Assembly (NCBI GenBank): GCA_013153205.1
Contig: JAADEW010000089.1
Location: forward strand, 1 to 15,750
Source: Deferribacteres bacterium
GTDB taxonomy: Bacteria > Thermosulfidibacterota > Thermosulfidibacteria > Thermosulfidibacterales > Thermosulfidibacteraceae
Reading direction: 5' to 3'
Length of the DNA stretch: 15,750 nt
Position 1 is the first letter of the stretch. Every line of letters starts with the position of its first letter. Positions 1 to 6,449 of the stretch are shown piece after piece. The notes beneath the pieces were generated by a model, which worked only from the letters and a program-made list of their open reading frames with translations, had not been told where the DNA came from and searched no databases. The position numbers and the translations under genes were made by a program.

Positions 1-7
1 GGTTTTG

Positions 8-388
8 ATGGACCTTGAAAGGAAAAGTGAGGCGAGAGAGCATCTTGAGTTTATTTTGAAGTTTTTTGACGACCCTGAAAGCGAAAGGCTTCTGGAAGAG
101 GAGCTCGTGGATGTTGAGATAGAGATAGTGGATGAGGAAGAGGCTCCTGAAGACGACAAGGTGATAGTTCTGGACGAGGACTTGGAGCCTCTGGACGAGT
201 TAGAAGAGGAGGAGTTTTTAACCGTGGAGCTTGTGGAATCGTTGGTTCAGCAGTGCCTTTTTGAAGAGGCTGTGGAGAAGCTGGAGAAGATTCTGGAGAA
301 GGAGCCTGAAAACGAGGAGGCTCAAGCCCTTCTGGAGAAGCTTAACCACTATCTTGAGCTTCTTGAGCCTGAGGAGCCGAAGGCGTGA
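8..388 (+). CDS. Acidic protein with a C-terminal TPR unit, possibly the 3' end of a longer gene
   Basis: About 126 residues if it starts at the ATG at 8; a TTG lies directly before it at 5. The frame is open to the left edge, so this may be the C-terminal part of a longer TPR protein. The N-terminal 30 residues look helical. A strongly acidic linker follows (about residues 30-75, dominated by Glu and Asp, with a few hydrophobic beta-like stretches such as VEIEIV and KVIVL). The last 50 residues form one TPR-like helical hairpin (pattern VESLVQQCLFEEAVEKLEK, then EKEPENEEAQALLEKL). TPRs bind other proteins, and I see no catalytic motif. Its stop overlaps the aroQ start by 4 nt (GTGA, 385-388), so the two are translationally coupled. 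Function unknown. That it is coding is fairly sure; its true start is not. Confidence 0.65.
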   Translation: MDLERKSEAREHLEFILKFFDDPESERLLEEELVDVEIEIVDEEEAPEDDKVIVLDEDLEPLDELEEEEFLTVELVESLVQQCLFEEAVEKLEKILEKEPENEEAQALLEKLNHYLELLEPEEPKA

Positions 389-819
389 AAAAGGTTTTGG
401 TGATACATGGTCCCAATCTTGACGCACTGGGAACGAGAGAAAGGGATATATACGGCAGTATCAGCCTTTATGAGCTTGACAGGTTGCTCTATCAGAGGGC
501 GGAACAGCTCGGGCTTTATCTGGTGACATATCAGTCAAACTCTGAGGAAGATTTGATTGACGCCCTTCACAGGGCAGGGAAAAGTTTTGACTGGGTGATA
601 ATCAATCCTGCCGCCTTTACCCACACCAGCGTTGCTTTAAGGGATGCTGTTCTCGCATCGGGGCTTCCCGTGATAGAGGTCCACCTTACCAATGTCTTTT
701 CCCGTGAGGACTTCAGAAAGCGCTCTTTCATTTCGGATGTGGCAAAGGGCGTTATCTCAGGCTTGGGAATTTACTCGTATCTCTTGGCACTGGAGTTCGT
801 GGCTCATGAAGCCGAATGA
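385..819 (+). CDS. aroQ: Type II 3-dehydroquinate dehydratase
   Basis: Dehydrates 3-dehydroquinate to 3-dehydroshikimate in the shikimate pathway, in the cytoplasm; type II enzymes are dodecamers. The 144 residues are the usual length for the family. The N-terminal signature is HGPNLDALGTRERDIYG (8-24) with the active-site Arg18 and Tyr23 on the flexible lid. QSNSEEDLID (50-59) follows. Next come NPAAFTHTS (74-82), with Asn74 and the substrate-binding His80-Thr-Ser, and EVHLTNVFSREDFR (98-111), with Glu98, His100 and Arg111. Small departures from the usual consensus are HGPN for NGPN, NSEE for NHEG and NPAA for NPGA; all catalytic residues are kept. The start is GTG at 385 inside a GTGA overlap with the upstream TPR gene. 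The downstream peptidase begins 14 nt before the aroQ stop. No other shikimate genes are nearby. Confidence 0.95.
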   Translation: MKKVLVIHGPNLDALGTRERDIYGSISLYELDRLLYQRAEQLGLYLVTYQSNSEEDLIDALHRAGKSFDWVIINPAAFTHTSVALRDAVLASGLPVIEVHLTNVFSREDFRKRSFISDVAKGVISGLGIYSYLLALEFVAHEAE

Positions 820-1867
820 GTTTCATCGGTATGCAAAGCCCCTTCTTGATGAGAGGAAGCTGGACCTTCTTCTTATAACCAAGATAGTAAATGTTCAGTA
901 TCTTACGGGCTTCACGGGAAGCAGTGGTTTTGTCGTTGTGGACGAGAAGGGATGCCTTTTCCTTACCGACCCGAGATATACCGAACAGGCTAAAAGGGAA
1001 TGCACTGGCTGGGAGGTTGAGGAGATAAGGGGAGTTAAGCTTTCCCATTGGTTGAAGGCAAGGTATTCTCCGTCAAGGGTTGGGGTTGATGAGTGGGTTT
1101 ACGCCGGAAGCCTTGAAAGAATGAAAAAAGAGCTTGATAGCGCTGAGTTTGAGGTCGTTTTTAATGTGGTTGAGCCTTTGAGGGTGAAGAAGCACGAATG
1201 GGAGCTTGAAAGGATAAAGACCGCACTGGCCGTAGCTGAGGAGGCTTTCACAGAGACACTTGAGTATGTAAAGCCCGGGGTTATGGAGCGGGATTTGGCT
1301 CTGGAGCTTGAGTTCAGGATGAGAAGAAAAGGCGCAAAGTCCGCCTCTTTTGATATAATCGTTGCTTCCGGTTACAGGTCCTCTCTGCCTCACGGTGTTG
1401 CCTCTTCCAAAAGGATAAAGGAGGGGGAGCTTATACTTTTTGATTTCGGCTGTGTTTACGAAGGCTACTGCTCTGACATTACAAGGGTAGTGAAGCTGGG
1501 AAGGGTCTCGGAAGAGGAAAAGAGGATATGGAGGATAGTGGTTGATGCCCTTGAAGCCGCCGTTATTGGTGTGAAGGAGGGGATGCAGGCTTCACAGCTA
1601 CATGGCATTGCACAGAGTGTGATTGAAGAGGCGGGGTTCGGCAGGTTCTTCGGACACGGCTTGGGACACGGGGTAGGGAGGGAGATTCACGAAGCCCCTT
1701 CCATATCACCGCTTTCGGAAGACCGCATTGAAAGGGGTGCCGTTTTTACCGTGGAGCCGGGCATTTACCTTCCCTCAAGGTTTGGCGTGAGGATTGAGGA
1801 CATGGTTTACATGGGCGGTGAGCCTGAGGTTCTTACCACCCTCTCCCGTGAGATTGTGGAGCTTTAG
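806..1867 (+). CDS. Xaa-Pro peptidase (M24 family, aminopeptidase P / prolidase type)
   Basis: A 353-residue cytoplasmic metallopeptidase that removes N-terminal residues from peptides with proline second, or splits Xaa-Pro dipeptides. Residues 1-125 form the creatinase/prolidase N-terminal domain (NVQYLTGFTGSSG at 29-41). Residues 130-353 form the pita-bread catalytic domain. The five dimetal ligands are visible: Asp213 in FDFG, Asp224 in YCSDITR, His288 in GHGLGHGVG, Glu317 in VEPGIY and Glu331 in RIED. IHEAP (294-298) carries the substrate-binding His. I chose the ATG at 806 (MKPNEFHRY) because the family begins about there; an earlier in-frame start at 692 would add residues that only mirror aroQ in another frame. 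The gene overlaps aroQ by 14 nt and its TAG overlaps the TAA of the convergent udg gene. Aminopeptidase P and prolidase cannot be told apart here. Confidence 0.93.
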   Translation: MKPNEFHRYAKPLLDERKLDLLLITKIVNVQYLTGFTGSSGFVVVDEKGCLFLTDPRYTEQAKRECTGWEVEEIRGVKLSHWLKARYSPSRVGVDEWVYAGSLERMKKELDSAEFEVVFNVVEPLRVKKHEWELERIKTALAVAEEAFTETLEYVKPGVMERDLALELEFRMRRKGAKSASFDIIVASGYRSSLPHGVASSKRIKEGELILFDFGCVYEGYCSDITRVVKLGRVSEEEKRIWRIVVDALEAAVIGVKEGMQASQLHGIAQSVIEEAGFGRFFGHGLGHGVGREIHEAPSISPLSEDRIERGAVFTVEPGIYLPSRFGVRIEDMVYMGGEPEVLTTLSREIVEL

Positions 1868-2556
1868 CCCTTTTCGAGAAGCTCTTTTATCCTCTTGAAG
1901 TCTTCCACAGCCGTCTTCTTCTGCCTGGGGTTTCTCAAAAGGTATGCAGGATGGTATGTGGGAAAGACATTGTAGCCGTTGATGCCTTTCAAAAGCCTTC
2001 CCCTCACCTTTGATATGGCTATGTTCTGTCCCAGAAGAAGCTTTGCCGCAAAGGAGCCCAGGGCACAGATTATTCTGGGCTGAATTATCTCTATCTGTCT
2101 GAACAAAAAAGGCGAGCAGGCTTTGATTTCGTCTTCCAGAGGGTTTCTGTTTCCGGGGGGCCTGCATTTAAGCACATTGGCTATGTAAACCTCTTCTCGC
2201 GTTAAACCTACGCTCTCTATCAATCGGGTTAGAAGCTGTCCCGCAAGCCCCACAAAGGGCCTTCCCTGCCTGTCTTCTTCCTCACCGGGGGCTTCTCCTA
2301 CGAACATAAGCCGGGCGTCGGGATTGCCCTCTCCAAAAACGAGGTTCGTGCGGGTTTTGTGAAGTCTGCATCTTTTGCAGTCCCCTATCTCCTGCCTCAG
2401 CTCTTCAAGAAGTCTAGCTTTGTCTGCTGGCTGTGCATTCACCTCTTCTTTCTCCTTTTCCGCATCAATATGGGGACAGCTTACATTGAAAAAGGTGTTT
2501 ATGCCGGCCCTTTCATACCATAAAAGGAGATTTTTTATCTTTTCAAATTCAGACAT
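1864..2556 (-). CDS. udg: Family 4 uracil-DNA glycosylase with [4Fe-4S] cluster
   Basis: Excises uracil made by cytosine deamination, opening base-excision repair. This thermostable Fe-S family is typical of thermophiles, where deamination is fast. The protein has 230 residues. Cluster cysteines are Cys60 and Cys63 (CKRC), Cys131 (KCRPPGNRNP) and Cys147. The uracil-pocket motif is VGEAPGEEED (86-95), followed by GRPFVGLAGQLL (98-109), and the C-terminal motif is HPAYLLRNP (202-210). Core length and motif spacing match Thermus-type UDGa. An N-terminal extension of about 50 residues holds a hydrophobic helix, one extra cysteine (Cys27) and a Lys/Glu-rich linker; its role is not evident. The ATG at 2556 has no well-placed Shine-Dalgarno: a GGG directly abuts it. 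Together with a promoter-like pair ending about 10 nt upstream, this suggests a nearly leaderless mRNA. It appears to be a single-gene unit, convergent with the peptidase gene. Confidence 0.95.
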   Translation of the reverse strand: MSEFEKIKNLLLWYERAGINTFFNVSCPHIDAEKEKEEVNAQPADKARLLEELRQEIGDCKRCRLHKTRTNLVFGEGNPDARLMFVGEAPGEEEDRQGRPFVGLAGQLLTRLIESVGLTREEVYIANVLKCRPPGNRNPLEDEIKACSPFLFRQIEIIQPRIICALGSFAAKLLLGQNIAISKVRGRLLKGINGYNVFPTYHPAYLLRNPRQKKTAVEDFKRIKELLEKG

Positions 2557-2566
2557 CCCTTTTCTT

Positions 2567-2594
2567 TTTACACTTTGGGGGTTATTTAAATCAA
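2567..2594 (-). promoter_or_regulatory. Candidate sigma-70-type promoter for udg
   Basis: Read on the minus strand, TTGATT (2594-2589) and TGTAAA (2572-2567) are separated by 16 bp within the 68-bp divergent gap 2557-2624. Initiation would fall near 2560, only a few bases before the udg ATG at 2556. The boxes are imperfect and there is no independent support. On the plus side of the gap I see no convincing promoter, only an 8-bp palindrome ATTTAAAT at 2584-2591. Confidence 0.3.
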
Positions 2595-2611
2595 GGCAGT
2601 ATTACGCTGAT

Positions 2612-2617
2612 AGGAGG
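2612..2617 (+). promoter_or_regulatory. Shine-Dalgarno of the phosphodiesterase gene
   Basis: AGGAGG lies 7 nt before the ATG at 2625. This strong site fixes that start and contrasts with the missing Shine-Dalgarno of the divergent udg gene. Confidence 0.8.
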
Positions 2618-2624
2618 AAGTTTT

Positions 2625-3107
2625 ATGAAAGTAGGGGTTATTTCGGATACCCACGACCATCTGGACAATGTGGAGAAGGCTCTTTCCCTCTTCAAAAGAG
2701 AGGGAGCCTCCCTTATTATCCACTGTGGAGATATCATCTCACCCTTTTGCCTTGAGCTTTTCAATAAAAGCTCCATCCCTTATCTGGGGGTTTTAGGCAA
2801 CAACGACGGAGAGATTGAGGTTCTCTTAAACAAGGCTGGGGATAGGCTTAAAAAAGGACCGAGAATAGAGGATATATCCGGTGCGAAAGTGCTGATAAAC
2901 CATTACCATCACTTCGTTGACGAGATAGCATCTTCCGGAAAATTTGACTTTATCTTTTACGGACACACCCACACGGCTGAGATAAAAAGAGTGGGAGATA
3001 CCCTTGTGGTCAACCCGGGAGAGGCCTGTGGGTGGATTACGAGAAGGCCTACGGTTGCCCTTGTAGATTTATCTTTGAAGGAGGCAGAGTTAATTGAGCT
3101 CGGGTAG
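2625..3107 (+). CDS. YfcE/MJ0936-type metallophosphodiesterase
   Basis: A 160-residue calcineurin-like phosphoesterase of the small bacterial/archaeal YfcE-MJ0936 group. Characterised members hydrolyse phosphodiesters, some of them 2',3'-cyclic nucleotides; the natural substrate is generally unknown. The metal-site motifs are all present in order: DTH at 8-10 (Asp8, His10), GD at 35-36 (Asp36), GNND at 58-61 (Asn59), His93 in NHYHH and GHTHT at 113-117 (His114, His116). The C-terminal NPGEA (130-134) is also typical of the group. There is no signal peptide, so it should be cytosolic. The ATG follows a strong AGGAGG. It is the first gene of a compact plus-strand run with rsmB, whose start overlaps its last 14 nt. 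The family and active site are clear; the physiological role is not. Confidence 0.92.
   Translation: MKVGVISDTHDHLDNVEKALSLFKREGASLIIHCGDIISPFCLELFNKSSIPYLGVLGNNDGEIEVLLNKAGDRLKKGPRIEDISGAKVLINHYHHFVDEIASSGKFDFIFYGHTHTAEIKRVGDTLVVNPGEACGWITRRPTVALVDLSLKEAELIELG
3078..3084 (+). promoter_or_regulatory. Shine-Dalgarno supporting the rsmB TTG start
   Basis: AAGGAGG sits 9 nt before the TTG at 3094, inside the end of the phosphodiesterase gene. No ATG or GTG in the rsmB frame lies near enough to compete, so the site favours TTG initiation. Confidence 0.65.
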
Positions 3108-4437
3108 TGTAAGCATAAGGGAGAAGGTTTTTCTTGCGCTGAAAGAGATACTTTTGAAAGGTGGATACTCCCATCTGGTGCTGAAGGACTTTTCGCAAGG
3201 GCTGAGCCCCAGAGATAAGAAGCTCTTCTGGGAGACCACTCTGGGCGTTTTAAGGTGGCTTGAAAGGATAGACTGGGGCCTTTCCAGACAGATTAAAAGG
3301 TATAAAAGGCTTCCGGATGATGTGAAAGTCTGTTTGAGAATGGGCTATTATCAGCTCCTTTTTATGGACAGGATACCTCCATACAGCGTTGTGAACGAGA
3401 CGGTGGAGGTGGCAAAGAAGTATCTTCCCGTGAAGTACCACAAGTTCACCAACGCAGTGTTGAGAAAGGCTGTCAAACTGCCTTTTCCTGTGGTCAAAGG
3501 GATAGACGGATGCGAGCCCTATGCTTCCGTTGCCCGTTCCCATCCTGAGTGGATGGTTGGTAGGTGGCGTCGGTGGTTTGGGGTAAAGGAGCTGGTTCCT
3601 CTTCTCAACGCCAACAACCAGCCTGCCCCGTTTACCCTGTGGATAAACAGATATTTCACCACCCTGTCTGAAGTGAGGAAGATTCTGCGGGAGATGGGAA
3701 TAGAGTGCAAGCCTTTTGAACTGCTTCCCGGAGAGATGCTCCAGCTTCTTTCCGGTGTGGACATAGCCGACACTGAGCTTTACCGGGATGGGCTTGTGAC
3801 CCTGCAGGATGTTGCGTCTGCTTTCGTGGTGAAGGTGCTTGAACCGCAGCCGGGAGAGGTGATTCTGGATGCCTGTGCCGCCCCGGGGATAAAGACCGCT
3901 CAGATAGCCCTTGCCATGAAGAATGAGGGAAGGGTTATAGCCTGTGAAATTAAAGAGGATAGATTTAAGCTTCTTCTGGAAAATGTAAAAAGGCTCGGGG
4001 CCGCTATCGTTGAAGGGGTGAACGACGATGTGGTATCTTATGTCAGCACCGTTGAGGATGAATTCTTTGACAGGATACTGGTGGATGCCCCGTGCAGTGA
4101 TTTGGGAACCATAAGGAGAAGGCCCGAGCTTAAGTGGAGAAGGACTGTTGAGGACGTGCTCTCTTTCTCGTCCAAGCAGAAAAGGATACTTGATGCGGTG
4201 GTTCCCAAGCTTAAAGTTGGGGGAACACTGGTTTACAGTGTTTGCTCCTTTGAAAAGGAGGAGACCTTTGATATTGTTGAGCGGATTACAAAGGAGTATC
4301 CCCTTGAGGCGGTGGATTTCAAAGAGCTCTTGCCCGATAAAATCAGGGATTGCTGTGAGGACGGAAAGGCCCTCTTTTTGCCGCATAAAACCATGTCTGA
4401 CGGCTTTTTTATTGCCAAGCTCAGGAGGAGAGGATGA
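3094..4437 (+). CDS. rsmB: 16S rRNA (cytosine-967-C5)-methyltransferase RsmB
   Basis: Uses S-adenosylmethionine to methylate C5 of a cytosine (C967 in E. coli numbering) in 16S rRNA. The 447 residues carry a NusB-like RNA-binding domain (about 6-145, including YSVVNETVEVAKKY at 97-110), a linker/PUA-like part and a Rossmann methyltransferase domain (about 230-447). Motif I is DACAAPGIKT (259-268). Motif IV is DAPCSDLGTIRRRPELKW (331-348), with Cys334. Motif VI is VYSVCSFEKEE (380-390), with Cys384, the expected nucleophile. Some usually conserved positions differ: PGIKT for PGGKT, PCSDLG for PCSGLG and SVCS for STCS; both cysteines remain. It starts at TTG 3094 behind AAGGAGG, overlaps the phosphodiesterase gene by 14 nt and is joined to rpe by an ATGA overlap. 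The nearest alternative family is a related RsmB/RsmF rRNA or tRNA m5C enzyme, but the NusB domain favours RsmB. Confidence 0.93.
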   Translation: MSSGSVSIREKVFLALKEILLKGGYSHLVLKDFSQGLSPRDKKLFWETTLGVLRWLERIDWGLSRQIKRYKRLPDDVKVCLRMGYYQLLFMDRIPPYSVVNETVEVAKKYLPVKYHKFTNAVLRKAVKLPFPVVKGIDGCEPYASVARSHPEWMVGRWRRWFGVKELVPLLNANNQPAPFTLWINRYFTTLSEVRKILREMGIECKPFELLPGEMLQLLSGVDIADTELYRDGLVTLQDVASAFVVKVLEPQPGEVILDACAAPGIKTAQIALAMKNEGRVIACEIKEDRFKLLLENVKRLGAAIVEGVNDDVVSYVSTVEDEFFDRILVDAPCSDLGTIRRRPELKWRRTVEDVLSFSSKQKRILDAVVPKLKVGGTLVYSVCSFEKEETFDIVERITKEYPLEAVDFKELLPDKIRDCCEDGKALFLPHKTMSDGFFIAKLRRRG

Positions 4438-5120
4438 TAAAGCTTGCCCCTTCCATATTGAGCGCTGACTTGTGGCGTTTGGGAGAGCAGATAAGAATGG
4501 TGGAGGAGGGTGGTGCCCACCTAATCCACGTTGATGTGATGGACGGCAGTTTCGTGCCCAACATAAGCCTTGGGATTCCTCTGGTTAAGTCTCTTAAAGG
4601 AAAGACGAAACTGCCCCTTGACGTTCATCTGATGGTTTCAGACCCGGAGTTTTACGCTCCCAGGTTTGTGGAGGCGGGAGCTGATGTGGTTACATTTCAT
4701 GTTGAAGCCACTCCCCATGTTAACCGGGTTATTCAGTATGTGAAACAGCTTAAAGCCAGGGTGGGGGTTGTGCTTAATCCTTCCACATCCCTCTCTGTTC
4801 TGGACTATGTTCTTGAGGATGTTGACATGGTTCTTCTCATGTCTGTTAATCCCGGTTTTGGCGGGCAAAAGTTTATATCTTCCTCCCTCAGAAAGATAGA
4901 GGCTCTGAGAAATATGGTTGACAAAAGAGGGCTTTCTGTTGACATAGAGGTTGACGGTGGAATAGGTCCCACCAACATAAGGGATGTGGTGAAGGCGGGT
5001 GCCAATGTGATAGTTGCGGGTTCCGCCATATTCAGCGCTTCAGAGCCGCGGGAAAGGGTAAGGCTTTTGATAAAACTTGCTGAGGAGGCCTGGGCTGAGC
5101 GAGCCGCTGTTCGTTCTTAG
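4434..5120 (+). CDS. rpe: Ribulose-phosphate 3-epimerase
   Basis: Interconverts D-ribulose 5-phosphate and D-xylulose 5-phosphate in the pentose phosphate pathway; a cytosolic (beta/alpha)8 barrel. The 228 residues match the family length. The N-terminal signature is KLAPSILSADLWRLG (3-17). Metal and acid/base residues are His32 and Asp34 in HVDVMDG, His65 in DVHLM and Asp174 in VDGGI. The phosphate-binding loops NPGFGGQKF (139-147) and VAGSAIF (194-200) are present. Its ATG overlaps the rsmB stop (ATGA, 4434-4437), with GGAGGAG just upstream in the rsmB end, so translation is probably coupled. The rsmB-rpe pairing is found in other bacteria. Its last 14 codons overlap the candidate TTG start of the DUF218 gene. 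Confidence 0.96.
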   Translation: MIKLAPSILSADLWRLGEQIRMVEEGGAHLIHVDVMDGSFVPNISLGIPLVKSLKGKTKLPLDVHLMVSDPEFYAPRFVEAGADVVTFHVEATPHVNRVIQYVKQLKARVGVVLNPSTSLSVLDYVLEDVDMVLLMSVNPGFGGQKFISSSLRKIEALRNMVDKRGLSVDIEVDGGIGPTNIRDVVKAGANVIVAGSAIFSASEPRERVRLLIKLAEEAWAERAAVRS

Positions 5121-5871
5121 AAAGGTATTGGTTCTTTCCCTTTTTAATCCGCTGTTTCTCATAGTGATTTTGGGACTGCTGGGTTCGCTGAAAAGAAAAA
5201 GTGCATTCCTTTTCGTTCTCTTTTTGTCCCTTTACGCCATCTCTATAACCCCAGTTGCTGACAGATTTATAGCGCCCCTTGAGAAGGAGTGTAAGGTTGT
5301 TGCCGTGGATAAGGGCATAAGGGATGTGGTGGTTCTGTCAGGAGGAGCTTACCACAGAAAGGACCCCATATCTTCTTCCGGTTGCTCCTCTTTGAAGAGG
5401 CTTCTTTGTGGAATTGAGCTGTGCAAAGGGAAGAAGGACTGCAGAATCTACATTTCTGGCGGCTCTGTCTTCGGGAAGGAGAGCGAAGCGGAGCTTCTCT
5501 TTGATGTGGCTAAGGATTTCACCAGCGCAAACATTATCGTTGAAGGGAGCTCCAGATTTACCGAGGAAAACGCCGAAAAGATTTCCGGAATTATTGGAAA
5601 GAAGCCCTTTTATCTTGTTACCTCGGCGTGGCACATGAAGCGGGCACTGATGCTCTTTAGGGAAAAAGGGCTTTCACCTGTTGCTTACTGCTGTGATTAC
5701 CTGAAAGAGAACAGCTATGTCTTTCTTGACTACTTTCCTCACTACAGAAATGTGAAAAAGACCTTTCTTGCCCTTCACGAGTATGCGGCTCTTTTATACT
5801 ACAGGCTTAGACTTCTTCTTAAAGAGAAGGTAAAAGCCCACTATAACGGCGGAAAAAGCAATAAGAAGTAA
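5077..5871 (+). CDS. ElyC/YdcF-like membrane protein (DUF218)
   Basis: Up to 264 residues with two N-terminal membrane helices (about 16-36 and 42-60), then a DUF218 domain likely outside the membrane. Motifs are VVVLSGGAYH (84-93), YISGGS (125-130), SSRFTEENAEKI (158-169) and LVTSAWHMKRA (180-190), the usual order in this family. ITPVADRFIAPLEKE (57-71) matches the segment just after the second helix of ElyC. ElyC affects envelope/peptidoglycan precursor homeostasis in E. coli; the biochemical activity of the family is uncertain. The start is unclear: TTG 5077 overlaps rpe by 44 nt, CTG 5095 follows GAGGAGG at good spacing, and TTG 5128 leaves about 247 residues. Seven cysteines in the soluble part are unusual for an envelope protein. 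The last 78 nt run antisense to the end of the DedA gene. Confidence 0.85.
   Translation: MLRRPGLSEPLFVLRKVLVLSLFNPLFLIVILGLLGSLKRKSAFLFVLFLSLYAISITPVADRFIAPLEKECKVVAVDKGIRDVVVLSGGAYHRKDPISSSGCSSLKRLLCGIELCKGKKDCRIYISGGSVFGKESEAELLFDVAKDFTSANIIVEGSSRFTEENAEKISGIIGKKPFYLVTSAWHMKRALMLFREKGLSPVAYCCDYLKENSYVFLDYFPHYRNVKKTFLALHEYAALLYYRLRLLLKEKVKAHYNGGKSNKK
5082..5088 (+). promoter_or_regulatory. Possible Shine-Dalgarno for a CTG or TTG start of the DUF218 gene
   Basis: GAGGAGG lies 6 nt before an in-frame CTG at 5095, and inside the reading frame if TTG 5077 is used. It also encodes part of rpe, so it may be coincidental. It is the strongest ribosome-binding-like signal near this start. Confidence 0.3.
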
Positions 5872-6399
5872 AGTTACCGTGTGAATGTGCCTTTCAAGAA
5901 GCTTTTCGTTGTATCCCACCAGATAGCCCAGAAGGGCCAGTATCGTTACCCATATGGAAGCCCCTAAGAAGGTATATACGGAAAAGGTGATAATGTTCAT
6001 CCTTGCAAGCCCTGCGGGAAGTGATATGTATTGCCTTATCCCGGGAAGAAGCCTTCCCACGAAGGTGCTTATGGCACCGTGCTCTTCAAAAAAGGCTTCC
6101 ACTTTTTTGAGCTTTGCTTCAGACAGAAATACCCATCTGCCGTATTTTATTATCAGGGGCCGTCCCAGTTTATACGAAACTGCGTAATTGAAGAGGGCAC
6201 CGGCTAAGGAGCCGAGGCTTCCGGCGATAATGGCTCCGATAAGGGACATTTCTCCTTTTGCGGCAAGATATCCTGCCGGCGGCATCACCACTTCACTGGG
6301 AAAGGGAAAGAAAGAGGATTCAAGAAACATGAGGAAAAATATTCCCGCATACCCCATGTCTCCTACCGTTTTTACTATCCACAGGGCTATTTCCTTCAT
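5794..6399 (-). CDS. DedA-family membrane protein
   Basis: A 201-residue inner-membrane protein of the DedA/SNARE-associated superfamily; members act in lipid-carrier recycling (undecaprenyl phosphate or phospholipid flipping) and membrane homeostasis. Visible landmarks are a first helix with FLMFLESSFFPFPSEVV (22-38; acidic residues Glu27 and Glu36), GSLAGALFNYAVSYKLGR (63-80), the re-entrant FVGRLLPGIRQ motif (113-123; Arg116, Arg122), LPAGLARM (127-134), two C-terminal helices and a basic tail KKKSKPVV. Length and motif order are standard. The ATG at 6399 has no recognisable Shine-Dalgarno, and a promoter-like pair ends only a few bases before it. The gene is convergent with the ElyC-like gene and overlaps it by 78 bp. 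DedA and ElyC proteins are both tied to undecaprenyl-phosphate biology, so a functional link is possible but not shown. Confidence 0.93.
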   Translation of the reverse strand: MKEIALWIVKTVGDMGYAGIFFLMFLESSFFPFPSEVVMPPAGYLAAKGEMSLIGAIIAGSLGSLAGALFNYAVSYKLGRPLIIKYGRWVFLSEAKLKKVEAFFEEHGAISTFVGRLLPGIRQYISLPAGLARMNIITFSVYTFLGASIWVTILALLGYLVGYNEKLLERHIHTVTLLLIAFSAVIVGFYLLFKKKSKPVV

Positions 6400-6410
6400 G
6401 GCGACTTTTA

Positions 6411-6439
6411 GATATATTGTTGCATCATAAGCTTTGCAA
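6411..6439 (-). promoter_or_regulatory. Candidate DedA promoter, with a -10 overlapping a plus-strand -10-like box
   Basis: On the minus strand TTGCAA (6439-6434) is followed after exactly 17 bp by TATATC (6416-6411); initiation would be near 6404, about 5 nt before the DedA ATG. On the plus strand the same AT core reads TATATT (6413-6418), close to a consensus -10 for the FAH-ccsA-hemA-hemC run, though its -35 region is poor. The 50-bp gap 6400-6449 thus looks like a compact divergent promoter. This is pattern matching only. Confidence 0.4.
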
Positions 6440-6446
6440 GGGAGGG
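6438..6446 (+). promoter_or_regulatory. Shine-Dalgarno fixing the FAH-family gene start
   Basis: AAGGGAGGG lies 3 nt before the ATG at 6450, with its AAGGGAG core 5 nt away. It decides for this ATG over the in-frame TTG at 6417, which would add 11 unrelated residues. Confidence 0.75.
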
Positions 6447-6449
6447 TTT

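Noticed and set aside
692..805. N-terminal extension of the Xaa-Pro peptidase
   Set aside because: The extra 38 codons lie inside aroQ in another frame and do not resemble the M24 family; the ATG at 806 matches the expected N-terminus.
2584..2591. ATTTAAAT palindrome as an operator between udg and the phosphodiesterase gene
   Set aside because: An 8-bp AT palindrome is too short and too common in AT-rich spacer to call an operator alone.
3250..4386. Long 378-codon open frame on the minus strand opposite rsmB
   Set aside because: It lies wholly antisense to a well-supported rsmB, its translation shows no recognisable domain and its composition (many Pro, His, Gly, Tyr) reflects the complement of rsmB codons.
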